Counted from the first letter of the stretch, positions 43,655-55,334 are shown. The stretch: DNA of 64,000 nt from Tenrec ecaudatus (GCF_050624435.1 NW_027458640.1:434001-498000), one strand, 5' to 3'. Notes: generated by a model from the sequence alone, not told the origin. Program-made: numbers and translations.

Positions 43655-44790
43655 TGAGAGGGGGAAGATGGCCGACAGGGACACCCGCATACTCTGAGAG
43701 CTCCTCCAAACAAAGCGGGATTGGCGACCAGGTAGCTGAATAGTAAGAGTCTGGTGAGTGAAATATCCCCCTGGGACAGCACCCCAGTCCTACCCCACGT
43801 ATTTGTCCGGAGCAGGGGTCTAGGTGAAAGAGGACCGGACTAGTGGGACATCTCTGGCCACTAAGCTGCCGTGAGCTCACTGGCGACCGGCTTAGGCTCC
43901 ATCCCCAAACCCGACGCCAGCCCAGAGCGGCTTGCCTGCCCTGCCTACTCCAGCGGCCCACTCCCCACTCCCCACTCGCGGATCTCCACTGGGAGAGAAG
44001 CTTTCCTCTCCCGCAGTTCCCCTCTCCCCGCAGGGCAGCGATCTGCCCTCGGGCCCACGTCCCTCCCTCCATTCATCCAAGCTCAGGGGAGCGGACCCGC
44101 GGGTTGTCTGGCGACCCCCACGGGGGACCATCCACCCGCACCGCCGCGGACCTCTCCACCTGCCCTCCGTGCGCTGGCCTCCCACCCCCGCCCGCCCCCG
44201 CCAGCCCCTGGCAGCCTAGCGCCAGCTCCACTCCTGGCGGGGACCCTGTGCTGAGCACTTCCCGCCAACAGGAGCCATAGCTCAACCCGCGCCTGTCCCG
44301 GACCCTGAGCTTCCGCGGAGCGCCGCGCCCCTCGCTGTTGAGTCTGCCCACCAAGGGCCCCCCCCTGCGCAAGGCACAAGAGTAGGTGCCCTCCCCAGGG
44401 TGCTGCGGGGACCCTGGCGGCCGCGACTCTGAGCCTGAGCAGAGGAAGGGCGCCATTGCCCCCTGCGGTTTCGCGCCAAGCCTCCTTTGCCGGCGCCATT
44501 ACCCCCTGCGGTTTCGCGCCAAAAGGGCGGAGAGCGAACACCATTGTTCCCTGCAGTGTCCCGCAGCTGCCTGCGCAGCTATCCAAGGGGCCTCCCCGCG
44601 CCCGCTCACAGCCCGGGCAGATCAAACACTCCACCTGCAGTGGAGCCTGGGTCACGGCTTTGCAGTCCCTGAGGAGCCTTCAGTGAGCTCCAGCCAGCTC
44701 TCACCACCTGGGGCCCTGTTGGGTCCCCAGTGCCAGCCCTAAGCCTGCCGCAGCCCGCCCCAGCCACCCCAGGAGACGGCACAGTGGCCT
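43655..44790 (+). promoter_or_regulatory. L1 copy B 5' UTR (CpG-rich)
   Basis: It begins 'gggaagatggccgacaggga' and matches the reverse complement of 36560-37838, including repeated 'ccctgcggtttcgcgcc' blocks at 44460 and 44503. The many long frames on both strands are by-products of GC richness. Confidence 0.8.
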
Positions 44791-44830
44791 GAGCCTCCAC
44801 ACAATAAGGTTACTCCTGTCTCCCAGAAGC

Positions 44831-46268
44831 ATGGGGCCTATTAAAGGATCAAGGAAAAATCAACAGACCACATCACTCCCAACAAAAAAATCAGAAAAAC
44901 GAGGCACTCTACAAGTTCAATGCTATACCAATCCAATTACCATCAACCTTCTTCAAAGAATTGGAAAAACTGACCACCAACTTCATATGGAGAGGGAAGA
45001 AACCCAGAATTAGCAGAGAACTCCTCAAGAAGAAGGACACAATTGGAGGACTCGCCCTACCTGATTTTAATGCCTACTACATAGCTACAGTGGTCAAAAC
45101 AGCATGGTACTGGCACAATGATAGACACTCAGACCAGTGGAAAAGAATAGAAAGCCCAGGAGTAAAATCATCAGCATATAGACAACTGATCTTCGACAAG
45201 GGTCCCAAAAACGTCAAGTGGGAAGCAGATGCCCTCTTTAATAAGTGGTGCTGGAAACAATGGATATACACATGTAGAAAGTTGAAACAAGACGTCTACC
45301 TCACCCCATGCACAAGAATACACTCAAGGTGGATCACAGATCTAGAAGTCAAACCCCAAACCATCAGGACCATTAAGGAGGGAATCGGGACTAATCTCAG
45401 AGCACTGGCCCAGGGAGCACATAGGCTCCCTGCAACAGGGAAGGGGACACACACAGGTGATCTGGAAATCGACAAATGGGATCTAATAAGAATAAAACAC
45501 CTGTGCACCTCGAAAGACTTTGCCAAGAGGGTGACAAGGCAACCCACAGACTGGGAGAAGATTTTTAGTAATGACACGTCAGACAAAGGGCTCATTACTA
45601 AAATCTACAACACCATCATGACCCGCAAAAAGAGGAAAACAGTTAACCCCCTAAGGAAGTGGGCAAAAGAAATGAGAAGAACTTTCACTAGAGAGGAGAT
45701 CAATATGGCCAATAAATATATGAGAAAGTGCTCGAAGTCCCTTGCCATAAGAGAAATGCAAATCAAAACAACCATGAGATGCCACCTAACACCCCTCAGG
45801 CTAGCTCAGATCAGTAAATCAGAGAGCAACAAGTGTTGGAGGGGCTGTGGTGAAATAGGAACCCTCCTCCACTGCTGGTGGTCGTGCAGATTTGTACAGA
45901 CACTGTGGAAAGCAATCTGGCGATACCTAAAGAAAATGGAAATTGATCTACCTTACGACCCAGCCATCCCTCTACTGGGCATATACCCGGTTGAAGCAGC
46001 AAATAAAACACGACCAGTCATATGCGCTCCAATGTTTATTGCGGCACAATTCACAATAGCAAAGACTTGGAAACAGCCTAAGTTTCCATCGATAGACGAG
46101 TGGATTAGCAAACTTTGGCACATACACACAATGGAGTATTATGCAGCACTAAAAAGCACCGATGAGCACATGAAACACGTTATTTCATGGGAAGAGCTGG
46201 AAGGAATTATGTTAAGCGAGGTAAGCCAGACCCAAAGGGACAGGTACAACATGAGTCCCCTGAGGTAA
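44831..46268 (+). pseudogene. L1 ORF1 stub joined to ORF2 C-terminal region
   Basis: ORF1 starts MGPIKGSRKNQQ at 44831 and breaks off at 'EKRGT'. The sequence jumps at about 44908 to ORF2. From there the frame (open to 46268) reads 'FIWRGKKPRI', 'LPDFNAYYIATVVKTAWYWH', 'PTDWEKIF', a Cys region 'CWRGCGEIGTLLHCWWSC', and 'EYYAALK'. This is the post-reverse-transcriptase part, including the Cys-rich C-terminal motif. Endonuclease and the reverse transcriptase catalytic core are absent. About 435 codons stay open, so the copy is recent, but it cannot move itself. Confidence 0.9.
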
Positions 46269-47514
46269 GTACAATCAGCATGACAGAAATGGGGCATTAA
46301 TCCACCCAAGGGGAGGGTATGGTTTATATCTCCACAGGGAAAGTGGGACCAGACTTCAACCCAGTGTCGCAAGGTGTGAATGCAATATCCCGGCGTGGAG
46401 GACGGAACCGGTGGAGAGGTCTGGGAGGCTGGCCCCAGCACCATAAATTAAGTGGATTCCTGCCCCTCCCCCGAAAAGAACTTGTTCCAAAGGACGACAT
46501 TGACCCTGCAGCTATGGGAGATGGACATATTTGATCAGAGCACACGGGAGCAGATGAAGGGGCAGGAGGAGAGAGTGGAGCACAGCCTGGCCCACCAGGC
46601 CGTGATGATGATGTTCCTGAGTAGAGCAGCCAGTCCACAGAGAGAACAACATGGCTGGCCCTACTATGAGACATGATGCCCCTCAGTGACTAAGGGCGAT
46701 ACAGGGGACAGCACCGGAGACACAGTGTGGGAATTGCACCTGACCTGATCCCACCACACCGAGGCAAATCACTGGGGGAGTGCAGCGGAACAGCAAGGGA
46801 ATGGAGTGGCAAGGTCCCCAGGGAATGCTGAAAGTGGACTTTGGGGCCAGGGCGTGGTGCCCCAACAGACTGGACTGGAAAACGCTCCTAAGGGCCAGCA
46901 AAGATCCCTGAACTAACTACAAACTTTTCTCTTGTGAACTGTTTTGTTCTGTTCTTTTTCAGTGGTTTGTTTTGGTTGTTTTGTTGTCTGGTTGTATACT
47001 GTTGCTTTGTGTTCCTCTGTCTAGTTTTCGTGCATGTTAGTGACTCCACAGGTCTGTCTGAATAGGACAGGCTGGATGAACTATCTGGATGAAAAACAAC
47101 GGGACCGACAGTTCCGGGGGGACTTGGGGTGAGGGGTAGGGGGGGTAAGGAAGTGGTGTTAACAAACCCAGGGACAAGGGAAAAACATGGGACCCCAAAG
47201 GGTAGAGAAGGGGGAGTGGCAGGCCTGATGGGAAATGATCAAGGGTAAGGTTGCTTAGAGAAGAGGTATACTCTAGCCCAGGTGGCGGTGAAGCATGGTA
47301 GTAGGGCAGGAGGAAGGTCAAGGGAGATGGAGGAAAGAGCTAGGAGTCAAAGGGCATTCATGGAGGTCTAGACAAAGACATGTACATGCAAATATATATA
47401 GGAGGTTGGGGAAATAGATCTTTGTGTCGATATTTATAGGTCAAGTATTAAGGTGGCGGAAGGACCTTGGGCCTCTACTCAAACACTCCCTCTATGCATG
47501 AATACCTTCTTTTA

Positions 47515-47960
47515 TTAAATTGGAACTCTATGATGCTCACTCTCCCGACACAACGGCTGGAGCCAAAGTGGGTGAACAAGTAAATGTGGTGAAGAAAGCT
47601 GATGGTGCCCGGCTATCAAAAGAGATAGTGACTGGGGTCTTAAAGGCTTGAAGATAAACAAGCGGCCATCTAGCTCAGAAGCAACAAAGTCCACATGGAA
47701 GAACACACCAGCCTGAGTGAGCGAGTGGTCCCAAAGGGATCAGTTACCAGGCATCAAAGAACAAAAAATCATATCATAGACTACACACCTCCATGATAGG
47801 ATCGCTGAAGACAAATGGGTGCACAAGCAAATGTGGTGAAGAAAGCTGATGGTGCCCGGCTATCAAAAGAGATAGTGTCTGGGGACTTAAAGGCTTGAAG
47901 GTGAACAAGCGGCCATCTCGCTCAGAAACAAATAAGCCCACATGGAAGAAGCACACCGGC
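47515..47960 (+). repeat. Tandem ~242-bp modules in the L1 3' UTR
   Basis: The block 'aatgtggtgaagaaagctga' through 'gcggccatctagctcagaag' to 'ggcatcaaagaacaaaaaat' starts at 47587 and again near 47829. Similar paired modules are seen on the minus strand at 60512-60865 and 34130-34500, while 38557-38740 has one. Confidence 0.8.
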
Positions 47961-48856
47961 CAGTGCGATCACGAGGTGCCCAAGGGACCAGATATAAGGC
48001 ATCATGCAAAAAAAAAAAAGATATAAGTGTGTGTATGTATGTGTATATATGTGTATATGTATATATGTATGTGTATATATATATTATATTAAATGAAGGG
48101 GGAAGTGCAGAGTGGAGACCCAAGGCCCAAGTGTCGGCCAATGGAGATCCCCTCATAGAGGGGCTTAGGAGAGGAGATGGGTTAACTAGGGTGTGAGGTA
48201 GTATCGATGAAGAACACAGCTTTCCCCCAGATCCTGGATGCTTCCTCCCCCCAACTACCATGATCCGAATTCTACCTTGCAGGGCTGGATAGGACAGAGG
48301 CTGTACACTGGTACATATGAGGGTTGGAGGTACAGGGAATCCAGGGTGGATGATACCTTCAGGACCAAGGGCGTGAGGGACGATGCTGGGAGAGTGGAGG
48401 GTGAGTGGGTTGGAAAGGGGGAACTGATTACAAGGAGCCACATGTGACCTCTTCCCTGGGAGAGGGACAGCAGAGAAGGGGGGAAGGGAGACCCCGAATA
48501 GGGCAAGATATGACAAAATAACGAGGTATAAATTACCAAGGGCATATGAGGGAGGGGGGAAAGGGGAGGGAGGGGGGAAAAAAAGAGGACCTGATGCAAG
48601 GGGCTTAAGTGGAGAGCAAATGCCTTGAGAATGATTGGGGCAGGGAATGTATGGATGTGCTTTATACAATTGATGTATGTATATGTATGGATTGTGGTAA
48701 GAGTTGTTGGAGTCCCTAATAAAATGTAAAAGAAGAAAAGAGAAAAAAAATGATTAGGGCAAAGACTGTACAGATGTGCTTTATACAATTGATGTATGTA
48801 TATGTATGAACTGTGAAAAGAATTGTATCAGCCCCAATAAATTGTTAAAAAAAAAA

Positions 48857-48872
48857 AAAGGTTAAGAAGCTG
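48857..48872. repeat. Target-site duplication of L1 copy B, right
   Basis: AAAGGTTAAGAAGCTG, following the terminal poly(A). Confidence 0.95.
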
Positions 48873-49118
48873 ATTGTTGCTGTAGGACAGAATATATTCT
48901 TTTGTTACAATATAACTTTTTAATTCATAGATGCCAGGAGTAGGCACAGAAGAATTATTTTTTTTGAATTAGAGATCTGTGAGGAACTGTGAGATTTAGA
49001 AGAATCCACATATAACCACAGGAAATCAGCCTTGAAGCTCCAGCTGCTCCTGGGTCTGAATCTTGTGCTCTGTGCATCTGGAGTGCCCCCTGGAGACCAG
49101 TATTCTCCCTGCAGGGGA

Positions 49119-49157
49119 GGTTTGTGTTTGGGCTCTTACTGACTTCCCCTCACTGTG
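49119..49157 (-). promoter_or_regulatory. V 23-RSS of the 49.2-49.6 kb IGHV gene
   Basis: On the minus strand: heptamer CACAGTG (49157-49151), spacer exactly 23 bp, nonamer ACACAAACC (49127-49119). All consensus. Confidence 0.95.
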
Positions 49158-49592
49158 TCTTGCACAGTAATACATGGCCGTGTCCTCGGCTTTCAGGCTG
49201 TTCATCTGCAGATGCAGCGTGTTCTTGGCATTGGCTCTGGAGTAGGTGAATCGGCCCTTTACTGAATCTGTATAGTATGTACTACCCCCAGTACTAATGC
49301 CTGCGACCCACTGCTGGCCCTTCCCTGGATACTGGCGGACCCAGGTCATCCAGTGGTCACTGAAGGTGAATCCAGAAGCTGCACAGGAGAGTCTCAGAGA
49401 CCCCATGCTTTCTCAGATCGCCCCCAGACCCCACCAGCTGCACCTCACACTGGACACCTGCAAACAGACACTCTGATTAGATGACTTACACACCAACACA
49501 CGCACACACTATTATACACACACACAGCAAGCTCTACAATGATTACCATGTAAAATGGCCAAAATGAAAGCCAAGTTTGGTACGAAATTCAT
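49158..49592 (-). pseudogene. IGHV: IGHV3-like gene, intact except for a 2-nt deletion in FR1
   Basis: The leader exon is 49592-49547 (46 nt, MNFVPNLAFILAILH, GTAAT donor). The V exon is 49457-49158 after TTTGCAG and begins EVQLVGSGGD. At codons 14-15 of FR1 the expected six-G run is only four G ('agcatggggtctctgagact'), so the frame shifts. After it the rest is perfect: Cys, '[14 protein letters not shown]', '[20 protein letters not shown]', '[10 protein letters not shown]'. An in-frame ATG at the junction makes the 3' part look like a free ORF. The octamer (49719-49726) and RSS are intact. It is either a young pseudogene or a functional allele with a sequencing error in the G run. Confidence 0.88.
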
Positions 49593-49694
49593 TATGTGTC
49601 CTCTGGACTAGCTCCTGATTTCAAAATATTAACAGCAGAGACCCTTGAAACTGGCACTGTCCTCTGAGATGTCCCACATCAGAGGTTGTGGTTG

Positions 49695-49726
49695 TTTTAT
49701 CAGCAGGCAGAGAGCTGCATTTGCAT
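49695..49726 (-). promoter_or_regulatory. IGHV promoter: octamer and TATA-like element
   Basis: ATGCAAAT at 49726-49719, 127 bp upstream of the leader ATG, then 'GATAAAAC' (about 49701-49694) downstream of it. This is the usual order in VH3 promoters. Confidence 0.88.
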
Positions 49727-49849
49727 GTCCCCTGATATTTAGAAGCAGATGAGTAGAGAATATGGACAAGAGTTCTCCCTCGGACTGAGAGAAACACGAG
49801 CACCTCCAACAGAAAACAGCTCTTAAACAGGTTGTTTATCAAGCATTGC

Positions 49850-50610
49850 TTTAATTGTTATGTATTATCAATCTTTTTAAAAATAGTTTTCAATGTGTGA
49901 ACTTTATATTACATACATAACAGACTTCCTGTGTCGTATGAGCATTCACAATGCATCCTCTCTTGTTCACCTTATGGACTGGATACACATGATAGTAGAC
50001 CGTTCTATTACCTCTTTCTTGTGTGGGAACCTTACTGATTTTTCTTTCCTTCTAAGGCATTTCCATATTTCACTGATATTTGTACAGTGTGGACAGGAAG
50101 TTCTTCATAAAGCATGTCCACAAAACATGCAGAATGGTGTCTCCTCTCTGGTTTCTGATCTGAGATTCCTGCCCTCCTGCTCTTGGGATGATCAGGAAAC
50201 CTGGCTATTGATCACTTTTGTTCATCTTCTAAAAAAGTCACTTTTCATATAATCAGATTACTGGTTGTGTTCCTGTTATTTCATTTATCTTGGTTACTTT
50301 TTTATTGCATCTCCCAGGCGTGTGCTACCTATGCCATGGATATTACCTATGCATGCTCATCTTTTTCTAGTTCCATTACTTGGAAACTGAACTAATCCAT
50401 CTCAGTTTTACTTCTATACTATACAATTCTGTGTTGCTATGAATTCCTCATTAAGTTCTCTTCAGATGAACCCCACAGTTTGTGATCTTGTGATTTAATT
50501 TTAATTTAATCCAGTACAGCCATCCAGGATGTGAAAATCATTAAACACATGTTCATGATACAAATAGTATATATCCATATATTCATCACTCACACTCACT
50601 GCCATGAGTC
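49850..50610. other. Unclassified AT-rich repeat-like sequence
   Basis: T-rich with no long frame, possibly an old LINE 3' UTR in antisense. No IGHV signals are present. Confidence 0.3.
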
Positions 50611-50614
50611 AGTG

Positions 50615-50760
50615 CAGACTCATAATGACCCTATAGACAGGGTAGAATTGTCCTTGAGCACTTCTGAAACTGTAACTCTTTATGGGAGAAAATAGACCCG
50701 TTTTTCTACTGTGGAACAGCTAGTGCTTAAGAACTCCTGAAATTTCAGGTCTCAGCTTAA
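50615..50760 (-). repeat. AfroSINE, diverged
   Basis: 'cagactcataatgaccctat' and 'gggtagaattgtcctt' followed by a decayed 5' part in reverse orientation. Confidence 0.65.
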
Positions 50761-51074
50761 TGAGTAACCAAAACACCACCAGGGTTTATTTATGCATACA
50801 TGTATTTAAATGTGTTTATGCATACAACATATAAATGAATTAATATTTAAATTGATGTGGTGTTTTGTAATATGTAGGAAGACAAGATTTTCAGAGAAAA
50901 TATTTTGGAGGGAAAGGAAACCCTAGTTACTAACAGGAAGCTCCTTGCTCCCATCCCTCCCCCATTGCCCTTGCCCAGAAGTCTGGCTCCTGTGCTTTGT
51001 GCAGGCCATGAGATCTCTGTAGACTGAGGTCATTATTGCAGGATAGGTTGTGCCTGGATGGTACTGAGTCTTCT

Positions 51075-51378
51075 CACTGTTCCTCTCACACAGTAATGGA
51101 CAGCTGTGCCCTCAGTGGTCATTGCGCTCAGCTGCCGGGAGAACGGATTGGTGGACATTCTTTTGGCGCTTGAGAGTCAACTCTATTGAAGCGGGTAATT
51201 GTTTTCTGCTGCTCAGACATACTGATAACAACCACTGAAAACTTTTTTTCAGGTTGTAGTAGATCCAGCTCCAAAAACATGGATCCACCAGAGTCAGAAA
51301 ATCTTAAGGGGGAGGATTTGTGGTGCATTTGTCACTCCTGGGCTCAAATCCTGATGCTGTACCTGTAACAGGACACTC
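51075..51378 (-). pseudogene. IGHV pseudogene (IGHV4-like), related to the intact gene at 10.8 kb
   Basis: On the minus strand the V exon starts with QVQHQDLSPG, then shifts frame. 'WIRQ' is lost. FR3 ends 'FSRQLSAMTTEGTAVHYCVR' in frame with a good splice of the Cys codon. The FSRQL motif is shared with the 10771-11213 gene. The heptamer is AACAGTG (51081-51075). A nonamer is poorly kept ('gcacaacct'). Several stops and indels are present, and the acceptor at the 5' edge is altered. No leader or octamer was found. Confidence 0.85.
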
Positions 51379-51389
51379 AGGGCATGGAA

Positions 51390-52440
51390 AAAATCCATGA
51401 TGACAACTAATGCAAACCTCTTTTATGTCAACCCATTTTTAGAATCTCTTGATACTATCAGGCCAAAGAATACCCAAAAGAAAATAAAAACTGACGAACA
51501 AGTGATGTAGTTCCAACAGAACTCTGACCACTATGTGGTGTCTTGCACCAAGTTTTGAACTTTAATCTGGAAATTGAAGGGGTGATCTACATGTTAGAAT
51601 CCCAGGAGAGAAAAGTAGAGAAATTTTCCATCTTTTCTCATAAATCACAATGAGAAAGTCTAATGCCTTCCTTTTCTCTGGGATTACCGCTGTTTATTGA
51701 GAAATCAAGATTCTTAAGCAGAAGACCAGAGAAACTCTTGGGACACAGAAAGCACAGAGAGTGTTAGGAAATTTGGATTATATTAAGACCCGCAATTGAT
51801 AATGGATATTTATTCTACCATGTTTTCTCAGTTCTCTGCATATTCTCTTGAGAGTTCTCTCCTCTTTCTTCTTCCTAACATCTCACTAAGCATCCGTTTG
51901 GAGAGTGAAACATGTACAGAGTTTTGAGACTCAAAGTGGGTAAAGGACATGAACTTGACCAAAGGAAACATTCAAGTTGCAAAAAAACACATACAAAGAT
52001 ATTAACTCCCATTATTTATTAGTGCTGTTATTGTGTGGTCGGTTGGCTTTGTTTGGTTTTGAGATCATTTCTTGGAATGGTTACAGAATGCCTGGCCATA
52101 TTTTCTGGAAAACATTTTAAGTACTTTCATAGAATTAAAAAAAAACATGTTCAATGCAATCTATAGTGTGATTTGTTTCTTGTTTCCACTGATTTTCATT
52201 GTTCATCACAGTAATACAGAATCTTTGATAACTTCAGCAGGTTCTTTATGCAACATGCTATACTGAGCAAATAAACTGAGAAGCGGTACAAAATGAAAAC
52301 AATGACATCAAGATTGTAGGAAGCTGTATTAATAATCTGTCATGCAAGTAACATAGTACTACATGTTGTAAGATAGTATGACTTGTAAACCTTACTGATG
52401 AAGATCAGGGACTGCTGATTTCACTTTAGTTTAAAATTCA
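51390..52440. other. Spacer, no gene recognised
   Basis: AT-rich with chance frames. A leader exon for the neighbouring pseudogene should lie here but is not recognisable. Confidence 0.35.
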
Positions 52441-52449
52441 TTGTAAAGA

Positions 52450-53095
52450 AATTAACTCCCCACTAAGGGACCAATAGAAAATATCAAGATAAATGGAGAT
52501 AATATTGAAGTTGTGAAGGAGTTCATCTTGCTTGTATCTACAATCAATACTCATGGAAGCCACAGTCAATCAAATGATGAAGTTCATTGAGCAAACCTGC
52601 TGCACAGAACTCCTGAAAGGTTGAAGATCAAGGATGACTCTTTGAGGACTGAGATGTACCTGGCCCAACCTATGTGGTTTCCAATTGCCTCATATACACG
52701 TGCAACTCAGAAAAAGAAAGAAAAATAAAAGATTAAACGGTGTATTTGAATTATGGTAATGGTGAATAATTTGACGGTAGGATGGACAGCCAGAAAAACA
52801 AAAAAATGTATATTGGATGATGTACTCTTATAATGCTTACTTGAAAGAAGTGAGGAGGTGATTACTTCATCTCAAGTACTTTGGACATGTATCAGGAAAA
52901 TCAGAACTTGGAAAAGAACATAATGGTTGATGAAGCACAAAGTTATTTTTAAAACTGACCTTTAGCAAGATAGATTGGCACAGTAACTGCAACAAAGGCC
53001 TCATACATGACATCTGTGAAAATGAAGCATGACCCGTTTTTCATTCTGTTTTCTCGATTGTTGCTGTGAGTCCAAACTGAGTTAATATGATTTTA
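52450..53095 (+). mobile_element. BovB/RTE LINE remnant
   Basis: Segments such as 'ttgaagttgtgaaggagttc', 'ctcaagtactttggacatgt' and 'gattggcacagtaactgcaa' match the 3' coding end of BovB-type RTEs as found in afrotherian genomes. Many indels. Confidence 0.65.
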
Positions 53096-53228
53096 AACAG
53101 CAAAATGCAATGCCAGTGACAAATATTGTACTCAGTGGAGAGGCAGTGAAAGCATTCCCCTTTCAGATTGAAACCAGATAAGGATACCATTAAATACCAA
53201 ACTTATTTCATATTGTGCTGAAACTCTA

Positions 53229-53723
53229 TGATAGTTACATAATCTGGTGTCAACTTAAGACTATTAAAAGTGAAGGCGTGGAGTTTAGCCAGTCAATCAG
53301 ATCGTAGACTGATTACCTCATTTTGGGGCGCTATGGAGATAAATAGCTTGCTGGAGGCAGGATACACACTCACTCCCTGCGAGACATTCCTGCTGATAAG
53401 AAACATGGAGCTACACTCGAATCCTGCAACTGGAGAACCACTTGGAGACCGCCTGCCAGCACTGAGATGCTCCCACCGCCACTGGATCCACAAGACTGCC
53501 CAGCCACTGGCATGTGATCTTTCTGCATTCAGTGTCATCACATGTGTTACATGAGTCTGAAGAGGAATTTGTAGATTGGTATCAGACATATGGGCTAATA
53601 TCGGGCCTAGGGACTTGATCTGGACTGGGCTGGGATGTTTTCTCAGCTTTTTTTTTACACTTGCTCTTTTTATATAAAGCTCTTTCTTAAACACATGTTT
53701 CTCTAGTCAACCCTAACTAACAC
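53229..53723 (+). repeat. Family-X repeat, complete, with 7-bp target duplication
   Basis: It runs from TGATAGTTACATAATCTGG to CCCTAACTAACAC. The 7-mer AAACTCT flanks it on both sides (53221-53227 and 53724-53730), which defines the target duplication length for this family. Confidence 0.85.
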
Positions 53724-53964
53724 AAACTCTTAACTACAGCTATCAATTAACACATGTAAAACAAGGGCATCCAAAACGGCAACAAAGAAGTAAAACTCTT
53801 CTATAGTTGCTGATGGCATCATTCTAAACATAGAAAAGCCAAAAGCCATAGAAGACAATTATTGAAAGTAGTTGAAAGATTAAAAATTTTCACAGGTTAT
53901 AAGGTCAACATAGAAAATCAGTTTGAGTTCCACATACCAATAGAGAAAGTTCTGAAAAGGAAAT

Positions 53965-54336
53965 AAAATATACACTGGTGCATATGGGCACTGGAGGCAC
54001 AGGGAATCCAGGGTGGATGATACCTTCAGAACCAGGGTGTGAGGGGTGATACTGGGAAAGTAGAGGGTGAGTGGTTTGGAAAGGGGGAACTGATTACAGG
54101 GATCTACATGTGACCTCCCTGGGGGATGGACAGCAGAGAAGTGGGTGAAGGGAGATGCCGGATAGGGAAAGATATGACAAAATAACGATCTATGGATTAT
54201 CAAGGGGTCATCGGGGGGGGGAATGGGGAGGGAGGGGGAAGAAAAAAAGAGGACCTGATGCAAAGGGCTTAAGTGGAGAGCAAATGCTTTGAAAATGATT
54301 AGGGCAAAGAATGTACAGATGTGCTTTATACAATTG

Positions 54337-54385
<49 letters not shown>

Positions 54386-54430
54386 GATTGTGATAAGACA
54401 TGTATGAGACCCTAATAAAATGTTTAAAAA
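53965..54430 (+). mobile_element. L1 3' UTR, 5'-truncated
   Basis: 'atacactggtgcatatgggc', 'cagggtggatgatacc', 'gtgctttatacaattgatgt', then 'ccctaataaaatgtttaaaa'. A (TA)n expansion lies near the end (54341-54380). Confidence 0.8.
54341..54380. repeat. (TA)n microsatellite
   Basis: About 20 TA units within the L1 tail region, where other copies have 'tgtatgtatatgtatgg'. Confidence 0.95.
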
Positions 54431-54839
54431 ATAATATAATTTACAATAGCCACCTAAAAGTTAAAATAAATTGAAATAAACCTAAGCAGAGAAACAAAAG
54501 TCTTACATAAAGAAAACTATAAGAAAAATACTACTCCTCCCCAACACCACCACAATAAAGAAAATTTAAAAGAAAAACACTTCCAAGGTACCAAATGACA
54601 CACAAATAATTAGAATAATGGACCATGTTCAGGAAGATGAAGGCTTACATATGTGAAAATAATACACTCTAAGTGATCTATAATTATAATGCACTTCTGA
54701 ACAAGATACAGCGTCGGTCTTTAAGGGCATGGAAATTGCTGACCAAATTTTAAAAGAAAATACTCATCAAGTTAAAAAAAATGAAACAGACCCATGATAA
54801 GCAAGGTCAGAACTACCCACCCGTCATACCTCAGAGATC

Positions 54840-55025
54840 CTGTGGTGTTGTGGATTACACAGTCGACTATTAATTGAAAGTTCTGCTGTTCATGAGCACC
54901 ATATACTCCTCAGGAGAAAGATGACACTTTCTGATCATTGAAAGTTTTAGTCTCAGAAATCCAAAGAGACCTTATGTTTTCTCCTGTATGATTTCTATGA
55001 GTCTTCATTGACTCAACAGCAGCCT
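54840..55025 (+). repeat. AfroSINE, diverged
   Basis: 'cctgtggtgttgtggattac' and 'gttctgctgttcatgagcac', then 'tttctatgagtcttcattga' give the AfroSINE order. Confidence 0.65.
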
Positions 55026-55334
55026 TACCCATTTTCTATCACTTATTTTAGTGGAGTATATTTCTGTTTTTCTGTATATTTGCTTTCACAATAGTTTTTC
55101 CTCTTCTAAGTTAAGACAAAATAGAAGTTTTTCTACTGGAGTTTCCTGTCAATCAGTTGCTTAGCGGTGGGAAAAAAGCCAAACCAAGATACAGCAGAAA
55201 ATCTCATCTGTGCTCACACACACACACCTGCTTCTGGTTCCTGGGCCTGTTAATTTGGACCTGACCTCCCCCTGCTGATCTTTACATCAGTCGCCCCTCC
55301 AATAGCCACCCCCCCACACACCCCAGCTGTCCTG

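Larger units (their letters stand above)
43640..48856 (+). mobile_element. L1 copy B: 5' UTR, ORF1 stub, ORF2 C-terminus, 3' UTR; internally deleted
   Basis: The perfect 16-bp target duplication and A-tail show one insertion about 5.2 kb long. It has a CpG-rich 5' UTR from about 43655 ('ggaagatggccgac'), an ORF1 start at 44831 that breaks off after about 20 codons, then directly the last ~450 codons of ORF2 (about 44910-46268), then a long 3' UTR with two copies of a ~242-bp module and a duplicated terminal segment. Compared with copy A, about 0.7 kb of the 5' UTR just before ORF1 is also absent. Confidence 0.9.

Noticed and set aside
43629..44800. Overlapping 95-190-codon frames on both strands
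   Set aside because: Same L1 5' UTR sequence in the other copy; Pro/Arg/Gly-rich shadows.
47990..48085. Possible CRISPR-like or satellite array
   Set aside because: It is only a mixed TG/TA microsatellite within an L1 3' UTR. No spaced direct repeats are present, and the genome is mammalian.
47887..48788. Long minus-strand frames (177-260 codons)
   Set aside because: They are antisense to the L1 copy B 3' UTR. Similar antisense frames recur at each L1 tail and differ in register.
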